Below are positions 53,425-61,581 of a stretch of 64,000 bases of DNA, piece by piece. Every line of letters begins with the position of its first letter. Position 1 is the first letter of the stretch. The notes below the pieces were generated by a model. That model worked only from the letters and a program-made list of their open reading frames with translations. It did not search any database and had not been told where the DNA came from. This DNA comes from Anaerolineales bacterium. GTDB lineage: Bacteria > Chloroflexota > Anaerolineae > 4572-78 > J111. The stretch covers positions 999,747-1,063,746 of the forward strand of contig JABTUK010000005.1 of NCBI GenBank assembly GCA_015075405.1, read 5' to 3'. Position numbers and translations under genes: made by a program.

Positions 53425-54395
53425 AAGGGAAAACTCAAAGCGGGCGTGCGCAGATATTCTGTGGTGCGTCGTTTTCGAGTGAAATCATCAAAGGCGCGCT
53501 GTACCTGAGCTTCGGTTAAGCCCATAACCTGGGCTACTTCCGCTAAAGGTACCTCCTGTTCCTGGGCGTACCATAACAAGTCCATCGTTTGAAATGGCAG
53601 GCGGAAGAAAAATTCTTCTTGCGTTTGATGGGCGCTGTAAGTATCGGAAGTAGGAGTTCGCTGTCGAATGGCCAGAGGCACATTAAGATATTCGGCCAGT
53701 TGGTAAACCTGGGTTTTATACAAATGGGCAATGAGTTGAATATCTACCCCGCCATCACCATATTTCACAATAAATCCCTGGTCGTGTTCGTTCTTATTGG
53801 CTGTGCCAATAACAGCATAGTTGCGCGCTTCGGCATGGTAGTAGAGGGTAGCCATTCGGCTGCGCTGTTTGAAATTAGAGGCAGCGACTATCTGGAGATA
53901 ATCTCGGGTGGGTAATCGTTTGGTCTTTTCTTCACCTTCTGGCGTAACAATAGTTACTGAGAAAACATTGAGTGTATTAGCGTCCAACAGATCAGGGGGT
54001 AACACAATCTTGGCTTTATAACCCATGGCCGGATCGTACTCAGGAAAAACACGCCGGATAGCTTCATCACGACGGAAATAACAGCCAAAGCCTTCCAGGG
54101 CTGGGGTGATATTTTCCAGCAGTACCTCTACTCCAAATTGTTCAGCTAATTGACGAGCCAGGGTCTCACTGGCTGTATCGGAGTCTTTTTCGGGCATCAT
54201 CACAGCCACCACTCGCTCAGATCCAAAAGCGCGGACGCAGAGCGCGAGAACTGTTGACGAGTCAACCCCGCCGCTGACTCCGACCACAGCGCCGCTGCGC
54301 CGCCAAACTTGATGAACGGTTTGACGCAGCCTTGAAACAAGACGTTCTGTTTCAGCTGCCGGATCAATATCAAGGACATGTTTACTGAAACTCAT
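53421..54395 (-). CDS. NAD synthase-like ATP pyrophosphatase (NadE family)
   Basis: NH3-dependent NAD synthase family protein of 324 residues. AVVGVSGGVDSSTVLAL is the PP-loop; AVIGTANKNEHDQGFIVKYGDGGVDI and PLAIRQRTPTSDTY match NadE. A ~50-residue insertion around 120-185 makes it longer than the 275-residue E. coli enzyme, and there is no glutaminase domain. Position among ACP, AMP ligase and asparagine synthase genes suggests amide formation on a cluster intermediate instead of, or besides, NAD synthesis (inference). ATG 54395 has GAAGGG upstream and lies 4 bp from the asnB stop. Confidence 0.75.
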   Translation of the reverse strand: MSFSKHVLDIDPAAETERLVSRLRQTVHQVWRRSGAVVGVSGGVDSSTVLALCVRAFGSERVVAVMMPEKDSDTASETLARQLAEQFGVEVLLENITPALEGFGCYFRRDEAIRRVFPEYDPAMGYKAKIVLPPDLLDANTLNVFSVTIVTPEGEEKTKRLPTRDYLQIVAASNFKQRSRMATLYYHAEARNYAVIGTANKNEHDQGFIVKYGDGGVDIQLIAHLYKTQVYQLAEYLNVPLAIRQRTPTSDTYSAHQTQEEFFFRLPFQTMDLLWYAQEQEVPLAEVAQVMGLTEAQVQRAFDDFTRKRRTTEYLRTPALSFPL

Positions 54396-54399
54396 AGCA

Positions 54400-56439
54400 T
54401 CACCCTTCTTGAAAATAGGCCAGCTTCCGGCAAACTTTGACATTATCGTTTGCGGCCAGAGGCGGCGCCAGTTTAAAGTTAGAGATAAATTGTTGATCAA
54501 TAAGCTGGCTGGATAAAATACCTGCCAGAGCCATATCATCTGTTTCGCTTAACCGCAGCCCCCGGTCAATTTTGCTCACCAGTTGGCTAACGGCTTCGGG
54601 ATTGAATAGACCAGTAGCCGCGATAGCGCCGGGCGATAACATATCGCGTACATATTCGAGTGAGGTTTCAGACCGGCATCCCGATTCATTATCTGAAGCG
54701 GGCAAAGGGAAAAAACTGCGATGAACCGGCGCGCGATAAGGTTGTTTGGGCCGACGCCAAATTTCAGCAGGCAGCCAGGTTTGGGCTAACCTTTTGAGCA
54801 AATACTTCTCGGTTAGCCCGCGCAGTTTGAGTTGAGTGGGTAGATTATTGCAAAACTCTATCACTCGATAGTCGAGAAAAGGGAAGCGGCCCTCGATTGA
54901 GTGAGCCATTCCCATTCGATCCCCTTGTGAAGATAACAGGTACGGCGACATAAAAGTGGTAATTTCCAGAAATTGGGCCTGTTGCAACGGTCCCCACCGT
55001 TTGAAATCAGGAGGGTATGGAATCGGGTAATTCCTGACCTCTTCACCTATTACCTGGGTAAGTTCAGCGGAGAAAAAGCGATGGGTACGACTGGTGTTAT
55101 GCCAGCGAATAGCGTGTGAATAATCGGCTGAGGTAACATGGGGTAACTCTTGACCAAAGAAGGAGGTAAGGTAAGCGACACTACCGCCCGCTAAGTTGGG
55201 AATATACGGGTAAAGCCGCTTGAGCAGCAAAGGTCGTAGACTTGATTGGGGCTGCCTAGCCCAAAAACGCCGTATTTTTGCTTCCTTGAAGATGTTATAG
55301 CCGGCCAGAAATTCATCCGCGCCTTCCCCGGTCAGGACTACTTTGAAATTATGCTGACGCACCAACTTTGACAGCAAAAACATGGGTACTGGGGCGGTTC
55401 GTAGCAAGGGCGTTTCCGTATGCCACACTACCTGGGGAAAGACCCGGCCAATATCTGCATGCGTGGCCTGTACAACCTGATGCTGTGTCCCCAGATAATC
55501 GGCCATCTGCTGTTGATACACGCTCTCATCATAGGTAGGATCACTAAAGGCAATGGAGAAGGTATCAAGGTGGTTGTTGGTATAGTTGCGAATAATGGCC
55601 GCAATGACGGAGGAGTCGAGACCGCCGCTTAAGTAAGCTCCAACCGGCACATCGGCTCGCAAGCGGATTTGAGTGGCGTCTATTAACAGGTGGCGAAACT
55701 CTTCCAGATAGTTTGCTTCGTCTCGTGGGGTGATGCCTGGGTTAGATTTCTCACTCCACTCGGGGAAATTTAGCTGCCAGTATTGTTCAATGCTGACCTG
55801 ACCCTGTCGAACCAGCAAAAAGTGACCGGGCGGCAGTTCTACAATATCTCGGAAAACGGTTCGAGGAGTTAAGGTGCTCCAAAAAGTAAACACCTGGCTC
55901 AGGGCCACGGGGTCAATTTGAGCCTGCACTCTAGCATCGGCCAGAATAGCTTTGATTTCAGAGCCAAAGAGTAAAGCGCCTTGAGCCACGGTATAGAACA
56001 GGGGGCGCACACCCACCCGGTCGCGGGCCAGAAAAAGGCTCTGTTGCTCGGTATCCCAAATAGCAATAGCAAACTGACCATTCAGATATTGAAGACAACC
56101 TGGGCCGTACTCTTCATACAGATGTAGAATAACTTCCGTGTCTGTTTGGGTGGTAAAACAGTGGCCGCGAGCTTCTAATTCTGAGCGCAGTTCAATATAG
56201 TTAAAAATTTCGCCGTTATAAACAATCCAAAGGGTTTGAGTTTCATTGGTAATGGGCTGCTGACCGCCGCCCAGGTCTATAATGCTGAGACGGGCGTTGC
56301 CCAAACCCACCTGCTCGTCCAAATAAATACCAAATTGGTCCGGCCCCCGGTGCCGAATCATGGCTAACATTCGGCGCAAATGCTCTTCTAAAATGGGTTC
56401 AAGACGGGTTAAATTAACTATTCCGGTAATGCCACACAT
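54400..56439 (-). CDS. asnB: Asparagine synthase (glutamine-hydrolysing) family
   Basis: Glutamine-dependent amidotransferase of 679 residues. The N-terminal class II glutaminase begins MCGITGIVNL with nucleophile Cys2 and has RHRGPDQFG and VYNGEIFNY; the synthase domain has AYLSGGLDSSVIAAI (PP-loop) and VVLTGEGADEFLAGY. It is complete. In exosortase-linked and other glycan loci such proteins are often annotated as amidotransferases rather than true asparagine synthetases. It follows the AMP-ligase gene by 15 bp and precedes the NadE-like gene by 4 bp, in an operon with an ACP. Confidence 0.87.
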   Translation of the reverse strand: MCGITGIVNLTRLEPILEEHLRRMLAMIRHRGPDQFGIYLDEQVGLGNARLSIIDLGGGQQPITNETQTLWIVYNGEIFNYIELRSELEARGHCFTTQTDTEVILHLYEEYGPGCLQYLNGQFAIAIWDTEQQSLFLARDRVGVRPLFYTVAQGALLFGSEIKAILADARVQAQIDPVALSQVFTFWSTLTPRTVFRDIVELPPGHFLLVRQGQVSIEQYWQLNFPEWSEKSNPGITPRDEANYLEEFRHLLIDATQIRLRADVPVGAYLSGGLDSSVIAAIIRNYTNNHLDTFSIAFSDPTYDESVYQQQMADYLGTQHQVVQATHADIGRVFPQVVWHTETPLLRTAPVPMFLLSKLVRQHNFKVVLTGEGADEFLAGYNIFKEAKIRRFWARQPQSSLRPLLLKRLYPYIPNLAGGSVAYLTSFFGQELPHVTSADYSHAIRWHNTSRTHRFFSAELTQVIGEEVRNYPIPYPPDFKRWGPLQQAQFLEITTFMSPYLLSSQGDRMGMAHSIEGRFPFLDYRVIEFCNNLPTQLKLRGLTEKYLLKRLAQTWLPAEIWRRPKQPYRAPVHRSFFPLPASDNESGCRSETSLEYVRDMLSPGAIAATGLFNPEAVSQLVSKIDRGLRLSETDDMALAGILSSQLIDQQFISNFKLAPPLAANDNVKVCRKLAYFQEG

Positions 56440-56454
56440 CGTCCTGATTGCTTT

Positions 56455-57933
56455 CTAAGTTGCCTGGAGACCGGTTTCGATGACTTGCTGCCTCAGCACC
56501 GATTTTAACACTTTACCGTTATCGTTCAACGGTAGGCTTTTTACAATGATCGCTTCATGGGGAACCGCATGCGCTGCCAATTTTTGCTTGCAATGCCCAA
56601 TAATTTCCGCCGGGTTTAGCTTAGAACCCTGGCGCAAAGTGACATACACCTGAATAGCTTCACCGCGAACCATGTCGGGCACGCCAATAGCGGCCGCGGC
56701 AACAACATCAGTTAACTCAAGAACACACGCTTCTACAACCTGGCTACTCACGCGATGCCCGTATGATTTGATAAAGTCGGCCTTGCGATCCATGATGTAG
56801 ATAAATCCTTCTTCATCTACGGTGGCCATATCGCCGGTATACAGAAGGCCCTGTTTGAATTTTTCTGCCGTTGCTTCAGGATCGTCTAGGTAACCGGGTG
56901 AAATATTATCCCCCTGAGCCACAATCTCGCCCATTTCGCCAGGCTTTACTTCTGCTCCGGTTTCATTTATAACTCGCAAGGCTACTCCAGGAATCCCGCG
57001 TCCTACAGAGCCTAGCTTTGTTTTTAGGAGGTCTGGAGGTAAGTAGGATAACCGCGCTGTAGCTTCTGTTTGCCCATACATTACATAAATTTTGGCTTCA
57101 GGCAGTGCTGCTATTAATTCTTCAATAAGGATGCTCGACAACTTACCACCCGCCTGCTGAACCTTACGCAGTGATTTAAATTGCCGTTTGGGAAAGGTGG
57201 TGTTTCGCAGCAATGTTTGGTAAATCGAGGGCACCCCGGCCAGTCCGGTACACTCAGTTGCCTCCAGCAAATCTAACACAGTTTCCGGATACAGAAAACG
57301 ACTCAAGACCAGCGATCCCCCTACCCGCAGGTGGGTATGCAGCAAAGAAGTGCCAAAGCAGTAATCGAAGGGTAAAATGGTCATTATCCGATCGGCCGCG
57401 GTTAATTCTAAATAATTGATAATCGACTCTGTATTGGCCTGAATATTTTGGTGGGTTATCCGAACAACTCTGGGCCGGGCTGTGGTGCCAGAGGTAAACA
57501 TGAGGACAGCATCTTGTTGACTATCATCGGTCCGAATCGCCTGCCACGAGGCAGTGCTTCCATTTTTTAGGCTATCCTCAAAAACAAGGGGTAGATCTAT
57601 AGGTAAACGCGGGTAAAATCGCTTCTCCATACAGATTGTTTTACAGCCAACAATACTCTGCCTGAATTGTAATTCGGGTAGAGTTACTGAAGATGGGAAG
57701 GGCACAACGGCCGCGCCGAGCTTTAAAATCGCTAGATAGCTGCTTACCCAGAAGAGTGAATTTGTACTCAATAAACCCACTCTATCCCCGGAACCCACTC
57801 CCAGACTCATTAATGCTTGGGCCATACTGGCGCAGGTTTCTTTCAGATCGCTGTAACTGTAGCGCTCTTTTCCAATGAGTAGAGCAAGTTGCTGATCTTG
57901 ACCTGTTTGTAATAGATAATCACTTGTATTAAT
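56455..57933 (-). CDS. Acyl-AMP ligase / AMP-dependent synthetase, apparent ATT start
   Basis: Adenylating enzyme that would load an acyl or aminoacyl group onto the neighbouring ACP. Motifs: VLMFTSGTTARPRVVRITH (A3), VMYGQTEATARLSYLPP (A5), LYTGDMATVDEEGF and IMDRKADFIKSYGHRV (A7-A8), and PLNDNGKVLKSVLR (catalytic Lys). The first ATG is at 57825 (456 residues), but the conserved N-terminus continues in frame upstream as NTSDYLLQTGQDQQLALLIG and KERYSYSDLKETCASM back to a TGA. That stretch has no ATG, GTG or TTG; an ATT at 57933 lies 7 nt after GAGG, where ATG would be expected. I therefore give 492 residues from this ATT, with 57825 as the conservative alternative. Confidence 0.8.
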   Translation of the reverse strand: MNTSDYLLQTGQDQQLALLIGKERYSYSDLKETCASMAQALMSLGVGSGDRVGLLSTNSLFWVSSYLAILKLGAAVVPFPSSVTLPELQFRQSIVGCKTICMEKRFYPRLPIDLPLVFEDSLKNGSTASWQAIRTDDSQQDAVLMFTSGTTARPRVVRITHQNIQANTESIINYLELTAADRIMTILPFDYCFGTSLLHTHLRVGGSLVLSRFLYPETVLDLLEATECTGLAGVPSIYQTLLRNTTFPKRQFKSLRKVQQAGGKLSSILIEELIAALPEAKIYVMYGQTEATARLSYLPPDLLKTKLGSVGRGIPGVALRVINETGAEVKPGEMGEIVAQGDNISPGYLDDPEATAEKFKQGLLYTGDMATVDEEGFIYIMDRKADFIKSYGHRVSSQVVEACVLELTDVVAAAAIGVPDMVRGEAIQVYVTLRQGSKLNPAEIIGHCKQKLAAHAVPHEAIIVKSLPLNDNGKVLKSVLRQQVIETGLQAT

Positions 57934-57996
57934 GGTAATACCTCATCAGTTTGGCTGGGCTGATTTTATACCAAAAGCTTGTCACCCGATGATCTT

Positions 57997-58263
57997 TTAA
58001 TGTACCGGTTTACCCAATTTAAATTGAATATACTGAGCCACCTTATTCACCGAGTCGAAATTATCTGGGGTCAACTCAGCATCATTAATTATTACCTTAT
58101 AAGTTTCTTGGATATACATGGTTAAATCCATGATGCCCAATGAGTCAACAATACCTTCTTCCAAAAAAGAGGCATCGTCACTGTATTTAAAGTTATTGCC
58201 GCTAAACAGCAGGTTTTTGGCAATATACTGCCGAATTTGCTCTTTGATGTTTTGGATGTCCAT
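57997..58263 (-). CDS. Acyl carrier protein
   Basis: Small carrier protein of 88 residues. EEGIVDSLGIMDLTMYI contains the DSL motif whose Ser41 would receive 4'-phosphopantetheine. Being first in an operon with an acyl-AMP ligase, it probably carries the acyl or aminoacyl group used downstream rather than serving fatty-acid synthesis. ATG 58263 has GAGG 9 nt upstream; the frame opens further to 58311 without a ribosome site. Transcription would start from the promoter at 58386-58429. Confidence 0.9.
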   Translation of the reverse strand: MDIQNIKEQIRQYIAKNLLFSGNNFKYSDDASFLEEGIVDSLGIMDLTMYIQETYKVIINDAELTPDNFDSVNKVAQYIQFKLGKPVH

Positions 58264-58385
58264 AAATTTTACCTCGGCTGATATTAAAGATGAGGCGACA
58301 AGATGCCTCAATTAATCCTTTGATTGGGACAAGAGTTTCCCGATTACAATGGAACTATGAGGAAATTAAACTATAAAATAATTAG

Positions 58386-58429
58386 AATCTAGTCAGGGGA
58401 GAATATGAAAAAAGTTAGAAAGAAGTTAA
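58386..58429 (-). promoter_or_regulatory. Direct-repeat promoter (20-bp class) of the ACP operon
   Basis: Reading the minus strand: TTAACTT (58429-58423), CTTT, CTAACTT (58418-58412), then CATATTC at the next 11-bp register, a CCCCT block and TAGATT (58391-58386) 20 bp after the second repeat. The same arrangement, including CCCCT and TAGATTC, is at 62881-62924. It is divergent from the promoter at 58473. Confidence 0.62.
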
Positions 58430-58472
58430 TTTGGGAGGCCGCCTAAGCCTATTTTTACCATTTTTGTGATTC

Positions 58473-58504
58473 AAACCTTTTTCAAACTTTGCGGTGATAG
58501 AATA
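58473..58504 (+). promoter_or_regulatory. Direct-repeat promoter (8-bp class)
   Basis: CAAACCT 58473-58479, TTTT, CAAACTT 58484-58490, 8 bp, TAGAAT 58499-58504. It drives the beta-helix protein gene at 58570 and stands back to back with the ACP operon promoter, 43 bp apart. Confidence 0.76.
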
Positions 58505-58569
58505 ACTTTAGCAAGTTTAAAAATTTGTTAGGAATTGGTCACACCCACGTAATTGGGATAGATGTAATA

Positions 58570-60609
58570 ATGGCTAAAACAACTTCCTTCCCACCGTTCA
58601 CCCGTTTGTTTATTCTTTCGTCGCTCTTGACTCTCATGTCGATCTCGATTCTCTTAATGCCAAAATTAGCCTATGCTGGTGGTACGGTCACGAATTGTGC
58701 GAACGATGCGGATTTGCACGATAAACTGGCTGGTGGAGGCGTAGTTACGTTTGCCTGCGGCTCCAGCCCCGTAACCATTTCTTTGACCACAGTGGATGAT
58801 AGTTCGGGCAGCCATATGAGTATCACCCAGACGACTACAATAAGTGGAGATGGACTAATTACGCTGCGAGGAAATGGGAGCGATCGCATTTTTTATGTTG
58901 ATGGCAGCCAGTTAAGCCTGGACGGGCTAACCCTAAGTCACGGACGCGCTTTTACTGCTACAGCTTCAATACATTCCGCCGGGGGCGGCATTTTTGTGGC
59001 TAACAGTGGCGCAGTGACTATTACCAACAGTATCCTATCTGATAATCAGGCCGAGTTTGGGGGCGCAGTCCGGTTCTTTGATGGCGGTCGCCTGGTTGTT
59101 AATAATAGCTCATTTGTAGATAATTTGGCTTTTTATGCCGGTGGCGCAATTCTCATAGAAAGCCAAACAGGCACGTTACCCATGATTGCGACTATTATGA
59201 ACAGCGCTATGATCAGCAACACCGTTACTCAAGACAATCCTTTTGGTTTTGGTAATGGCGGAGCGATTGGCAGCTTCAATGCGACCTTGACCCTGGTTAA
59301 TAGCACCCTGGCCCACAACAGTGCCCTTGAGGGCGGGGCCATCATCATTACTCGGGGAGTAGACAACTCGGCCTTCATCACCAATACAACCATTGTCAGC
59401 AACTCAGCCTCGCTGGGCGGTGGCATCCTGGCCAAGTCGGGCAGTTTCAACAATGGCAGTAGCAGTATCAAGAATACCATCATCGCTCATAATGTGGCTG
59501 ACACCGGTTCTAACTGCGCCGAGGCTAAACTTACTTCTAATGGTAATAATATCGCAAGTGACAGCAGTTGCGATTTTAATGCCAGTGGTGATCTTTCCAA
59601 TACCGACCCACTGCTGGGCCCCCTGGCTAATAACGGGGGTGTTACGCTCACCCACGCTCCCTTGCCGGGCAGCCCCGCCATTAACGCTGCCGACGATACC
59701 GCCTGCGCTGCTAACCCGATTAATAATGTTGACCAGCGCGGCATACTTCGTCCCCAAGGCGCCAAATGTGATATTGGGGCCGTCGAAGCAAATACCAACC
59801 TCACTCTAGTCAAAAACTCGATTAAACTGGGCGAAAATCCTATTCAGCCAGGTGACACTCTAACCTATACAATATTCATCACCAACACGGGGAGTCTTAC
59901 CGCTACAGGTGGGGTAATTTCGGATAGCGTGCCGGGCAACACCAGTTTCGTGCCGGGCAGTCTATCGCTGAACCCGGAAGGGGCAGGGTCAGTGGGCACT
60001 ATTCCACCCACGTTGGCGAGTGGGCTGATCATTACCCCCAACCAGAGTGTGAGCGTGAGTTATGCCGTGACGGTGAACTCACCTTTGCCGGATCAGACTC
60101 AAATTGTAAACACAGCCTCGCTGGTGATCAATGAAGTCAGCGAGCCATTAACCAGCACGGTGACCGATACGGTAACTGCCCCCGTACTTTCCATAACGAA
60201 GAGTTCTTTAGATGCGAATGGTGGTTTATTACAGCCGGGCGAGCGGATTACTTATACGATTATTGTGACCAATACCGGCCATCTAACAGCTACCGGAGGA
60301 CTCATCTTTGATCCGGTACCTGATCACACCACCTTTGTTCCCAACAGTATCAGCCTCAATCCTCCTGGTGCTGGGTTAAAAGGCTCCACTCCGCCGACGC
60401 TGGCTAGCGGTCTGACTATTAGTGTTGGTGAGAGCCTCACTGTGACTTATGCTGTAATAGTTAATTCACCCTTACCCAACCTGACCATTATCACGAATAC
60501 CAGCAGTATTACCAGCAACGAAGTAATTGTTCCCGTTACTGCCGTGGTGACTAATACCGTAATAAGTCCGCCCAGAACAGTTTTCTTACCGGTCATCCTG
60601 AGAGAATAA
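58570..60609 (+). CDS. Secreted beta-helix protein with choice-of-anchor-Q region, two DUF11 repeats and YLP tail
   Basis: Paralogue of the 38505 product, 679 residues: signal peptide (~1-36, LFILSSLLTLMSISILLMP), a beta-helix-like region (NSSFVDNLAFYAGGAI type repeats), NNVDQRGILRPQGAKCDIGAVE, two DUF11-type repeats, and the tail PRTVFLPVILRE. It has one DUF11 repeat fewer than its paralogue. ATG 58570 is chosen because the promoter -10 is at 58499-58504 and an in-frame TTG at 58525 would leave almost no leader; the ribosome site is weak. It is likely a surface or matrix protein. A MITE lies 34 bp after the stop. Confidence 0.82.
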   Translation: MAKTTSFPPFTRLFILSSLLTLMSISILLMPKLAYAGGTVTNCANDADLHDKLAGGGVVTFACGSSPVTISLTTVDDSSGSHMSITQTTTISGDGLITLRGNGSDRIFYVDGSQLSLDGLTLSHGRAFTATASIHSAGGGIFVANSGAVTITNSILSDNQAEFGGAVRFFDGGRLVVNNSSFVDNLAFYAGGAILIESQTGTLPMIATIMNSAMISNTVTQDNPFGFGNGGAIGSFNATLTLVNSTLAHNSALEGGAIIITRGVDNSAFITNTTIVSNSASLGGGILAKSGSFNNGSSSIKNTIIAHNVADTGSNCAEAKLTSNGNNIASDSSCDFNASGDLSNTDPLLGPLANNGGVTLTHAPLPGSPAINAADDTACAANPINNVDQRGILRPQGAKCDIGAVEANTNLTLVKNSIKLGENPIQPGDTLTYTIFITNTGSLTATGGVISDSVPGNTSFVPGSLSLNPEGAGSVGTIPPTLASGLIITPNQSVSVSYAVTVNSPLPDQTQIVNTASLVINEVSEPLTSTVTDTVTAPVLSITKSSLDANGGLLQPGERITYTIIVTNTGHLTATGGLIFDPVPDHTTFVPNSISLNPPGAGLKGSTPPTLASGLTISVGESLTVTYAVIVNSPLPNLTIITNTSSITSNEVIVPVTAVVTNTVISPPRTVFLPVILRE

Positions 60610-60638
60610 GGTAATCTGCTCCCCACTTGGTAGAGGAT

Positions 60639-60741
60639 AGTCTCAGTGGATCCAAATTTGAGGAGCCTTCTACGCCCACGTGCGGCGGTGTTTGGCACGT
60701 GGGCGTAGAAGGCTCCTCGGAAAATTGGATCTACTGAGTCT
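60639..60741 (+). mobile_element. MITE copy 3 with 5-bp target duplication AGTCT
   Basis: Element 60644-60736 (93 bp), starting CAGTGGATCCAAATTTGAGG and ending GGATCTACTG, flanked by AGTCT at 60639-60643 and 60737-60741. The interior matches copy 1 (GCCCACGTGC/GCACGTGGGC arms) and forms a nearly perfect long hairpin, which may also terminate transcription from the 58570 gene. Confidence 0.92.
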
Positions 60742-60850
60742 CGTCGTTATTGCTCATAAGGTTGTAGTCGAGGATTAAGACCTTCTATTGGCCAGGACAG
60801 TTTTGGGTAGATTTTTGGGCTAATTCTACCCCTCCACCTATTGGCGTTAA

Positions 60851-61312
60851 TTAAAGATAACGAACTTCAATTCGGTGGGAGTCGTTTTCTTTGCGCACTT
60901 CAACCTTAAAAGGCAACTCGTCCCATTGAAAATTCTGAACAATAAAACGCTGCAAAGGCTGGGACTGATTATGCTTCCAATCTAGCTTGAGGGCTTGATC
61001 GTTTATATCATACAAAGTGCAGTGTTGAATAGGGGCTATGGCTACCTCACCCAACATCTGGCTAAGATAGGTGGCGAGTCCAACCTTGAGAATATAATAA
61101 CTCCGGATCTCATTCAGAGTTGCGATGATGATATGTCCAGTGGGGAAACCGGCTCGCAAACAATGGGTTCGACTCTTCAATACATCTCGTATTTCTTTTG
61201 CTCCAAATACATCAAAATCTACTGTTGGTTTGAGATTAGCCGTTTCTTGAATTTGATTACTCTTCGAGGTAGCCGAATGAACCATTATCACATTTTCCAA
61301 TCTGCTTGGCAT
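60851..61312 (-). CDS. Unrecognised protein of ~150 residues
   Basis: I do not recognise this protein. It is 153 residues, mixed alpha/beta in appearance, with no signal peptide or membrane segment; AGFPTGHIIIATLNEIRSYY is the most structured stretch. The N-terminal ~30 residues are polar. The start is uncertain: ATG 61312 and an internal ATG at 61285 are both possible and neither has a clear ribosome site. About 20 bp after the stop there is a 7-bp stem (TCTACCC/GGGTAGA). It lies alone between a MITE and a glycosyltransferase gene. Confidence 0.55.
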   Translation of the reverse strand: MPSRLENVIMVHSATSKSNQIQETANLKPTVDFDVFGAKEIRDVLKSRTHCLRAGFPTGHIIIATLNEIRSYYILKVGLATYLSQMLGEVAIAPIQHCTLYDINDQALKLDWKHNQSQPLQRFIVQNFQWDELPFKVEVRKENDSHRIEVRYL

Positions 61313-61581
61313 AGTTTCTTCTATATTCTCTGCTTACATACTTCATAACTACTGGCCGGTTAAATCACTCCAAACATTACCCGAATATGCTTAGAACAAG
61401 ACTAATCATACCACACAGCGATAACCCCCCGCAATTGGAAGGGGGGTACTTAATAACTATTGCAAATTTATAATTTGTTAAGGTTTGGATGAAAATTTTG
61501 GTTATGAGATAGGTAAAGTGGATGATAAAAGCCCAGCCACCGTATATTAAACGGTTGACCGGGTTTTTTTGTTACTGAACT
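61313..61581. other. Intergenic stretch
   Basis: No gene seen. CCCCCC (61435-61440) and GGGGGG (61441-61446 after the intervening short loop sequence across 61431-61446) form a C/G-rich inverted run around GCAATTGGAA, and ACCGT/ACGGT plus a T7 run near 61545-61571 could be a weak terminator. Confidence 0.35.
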
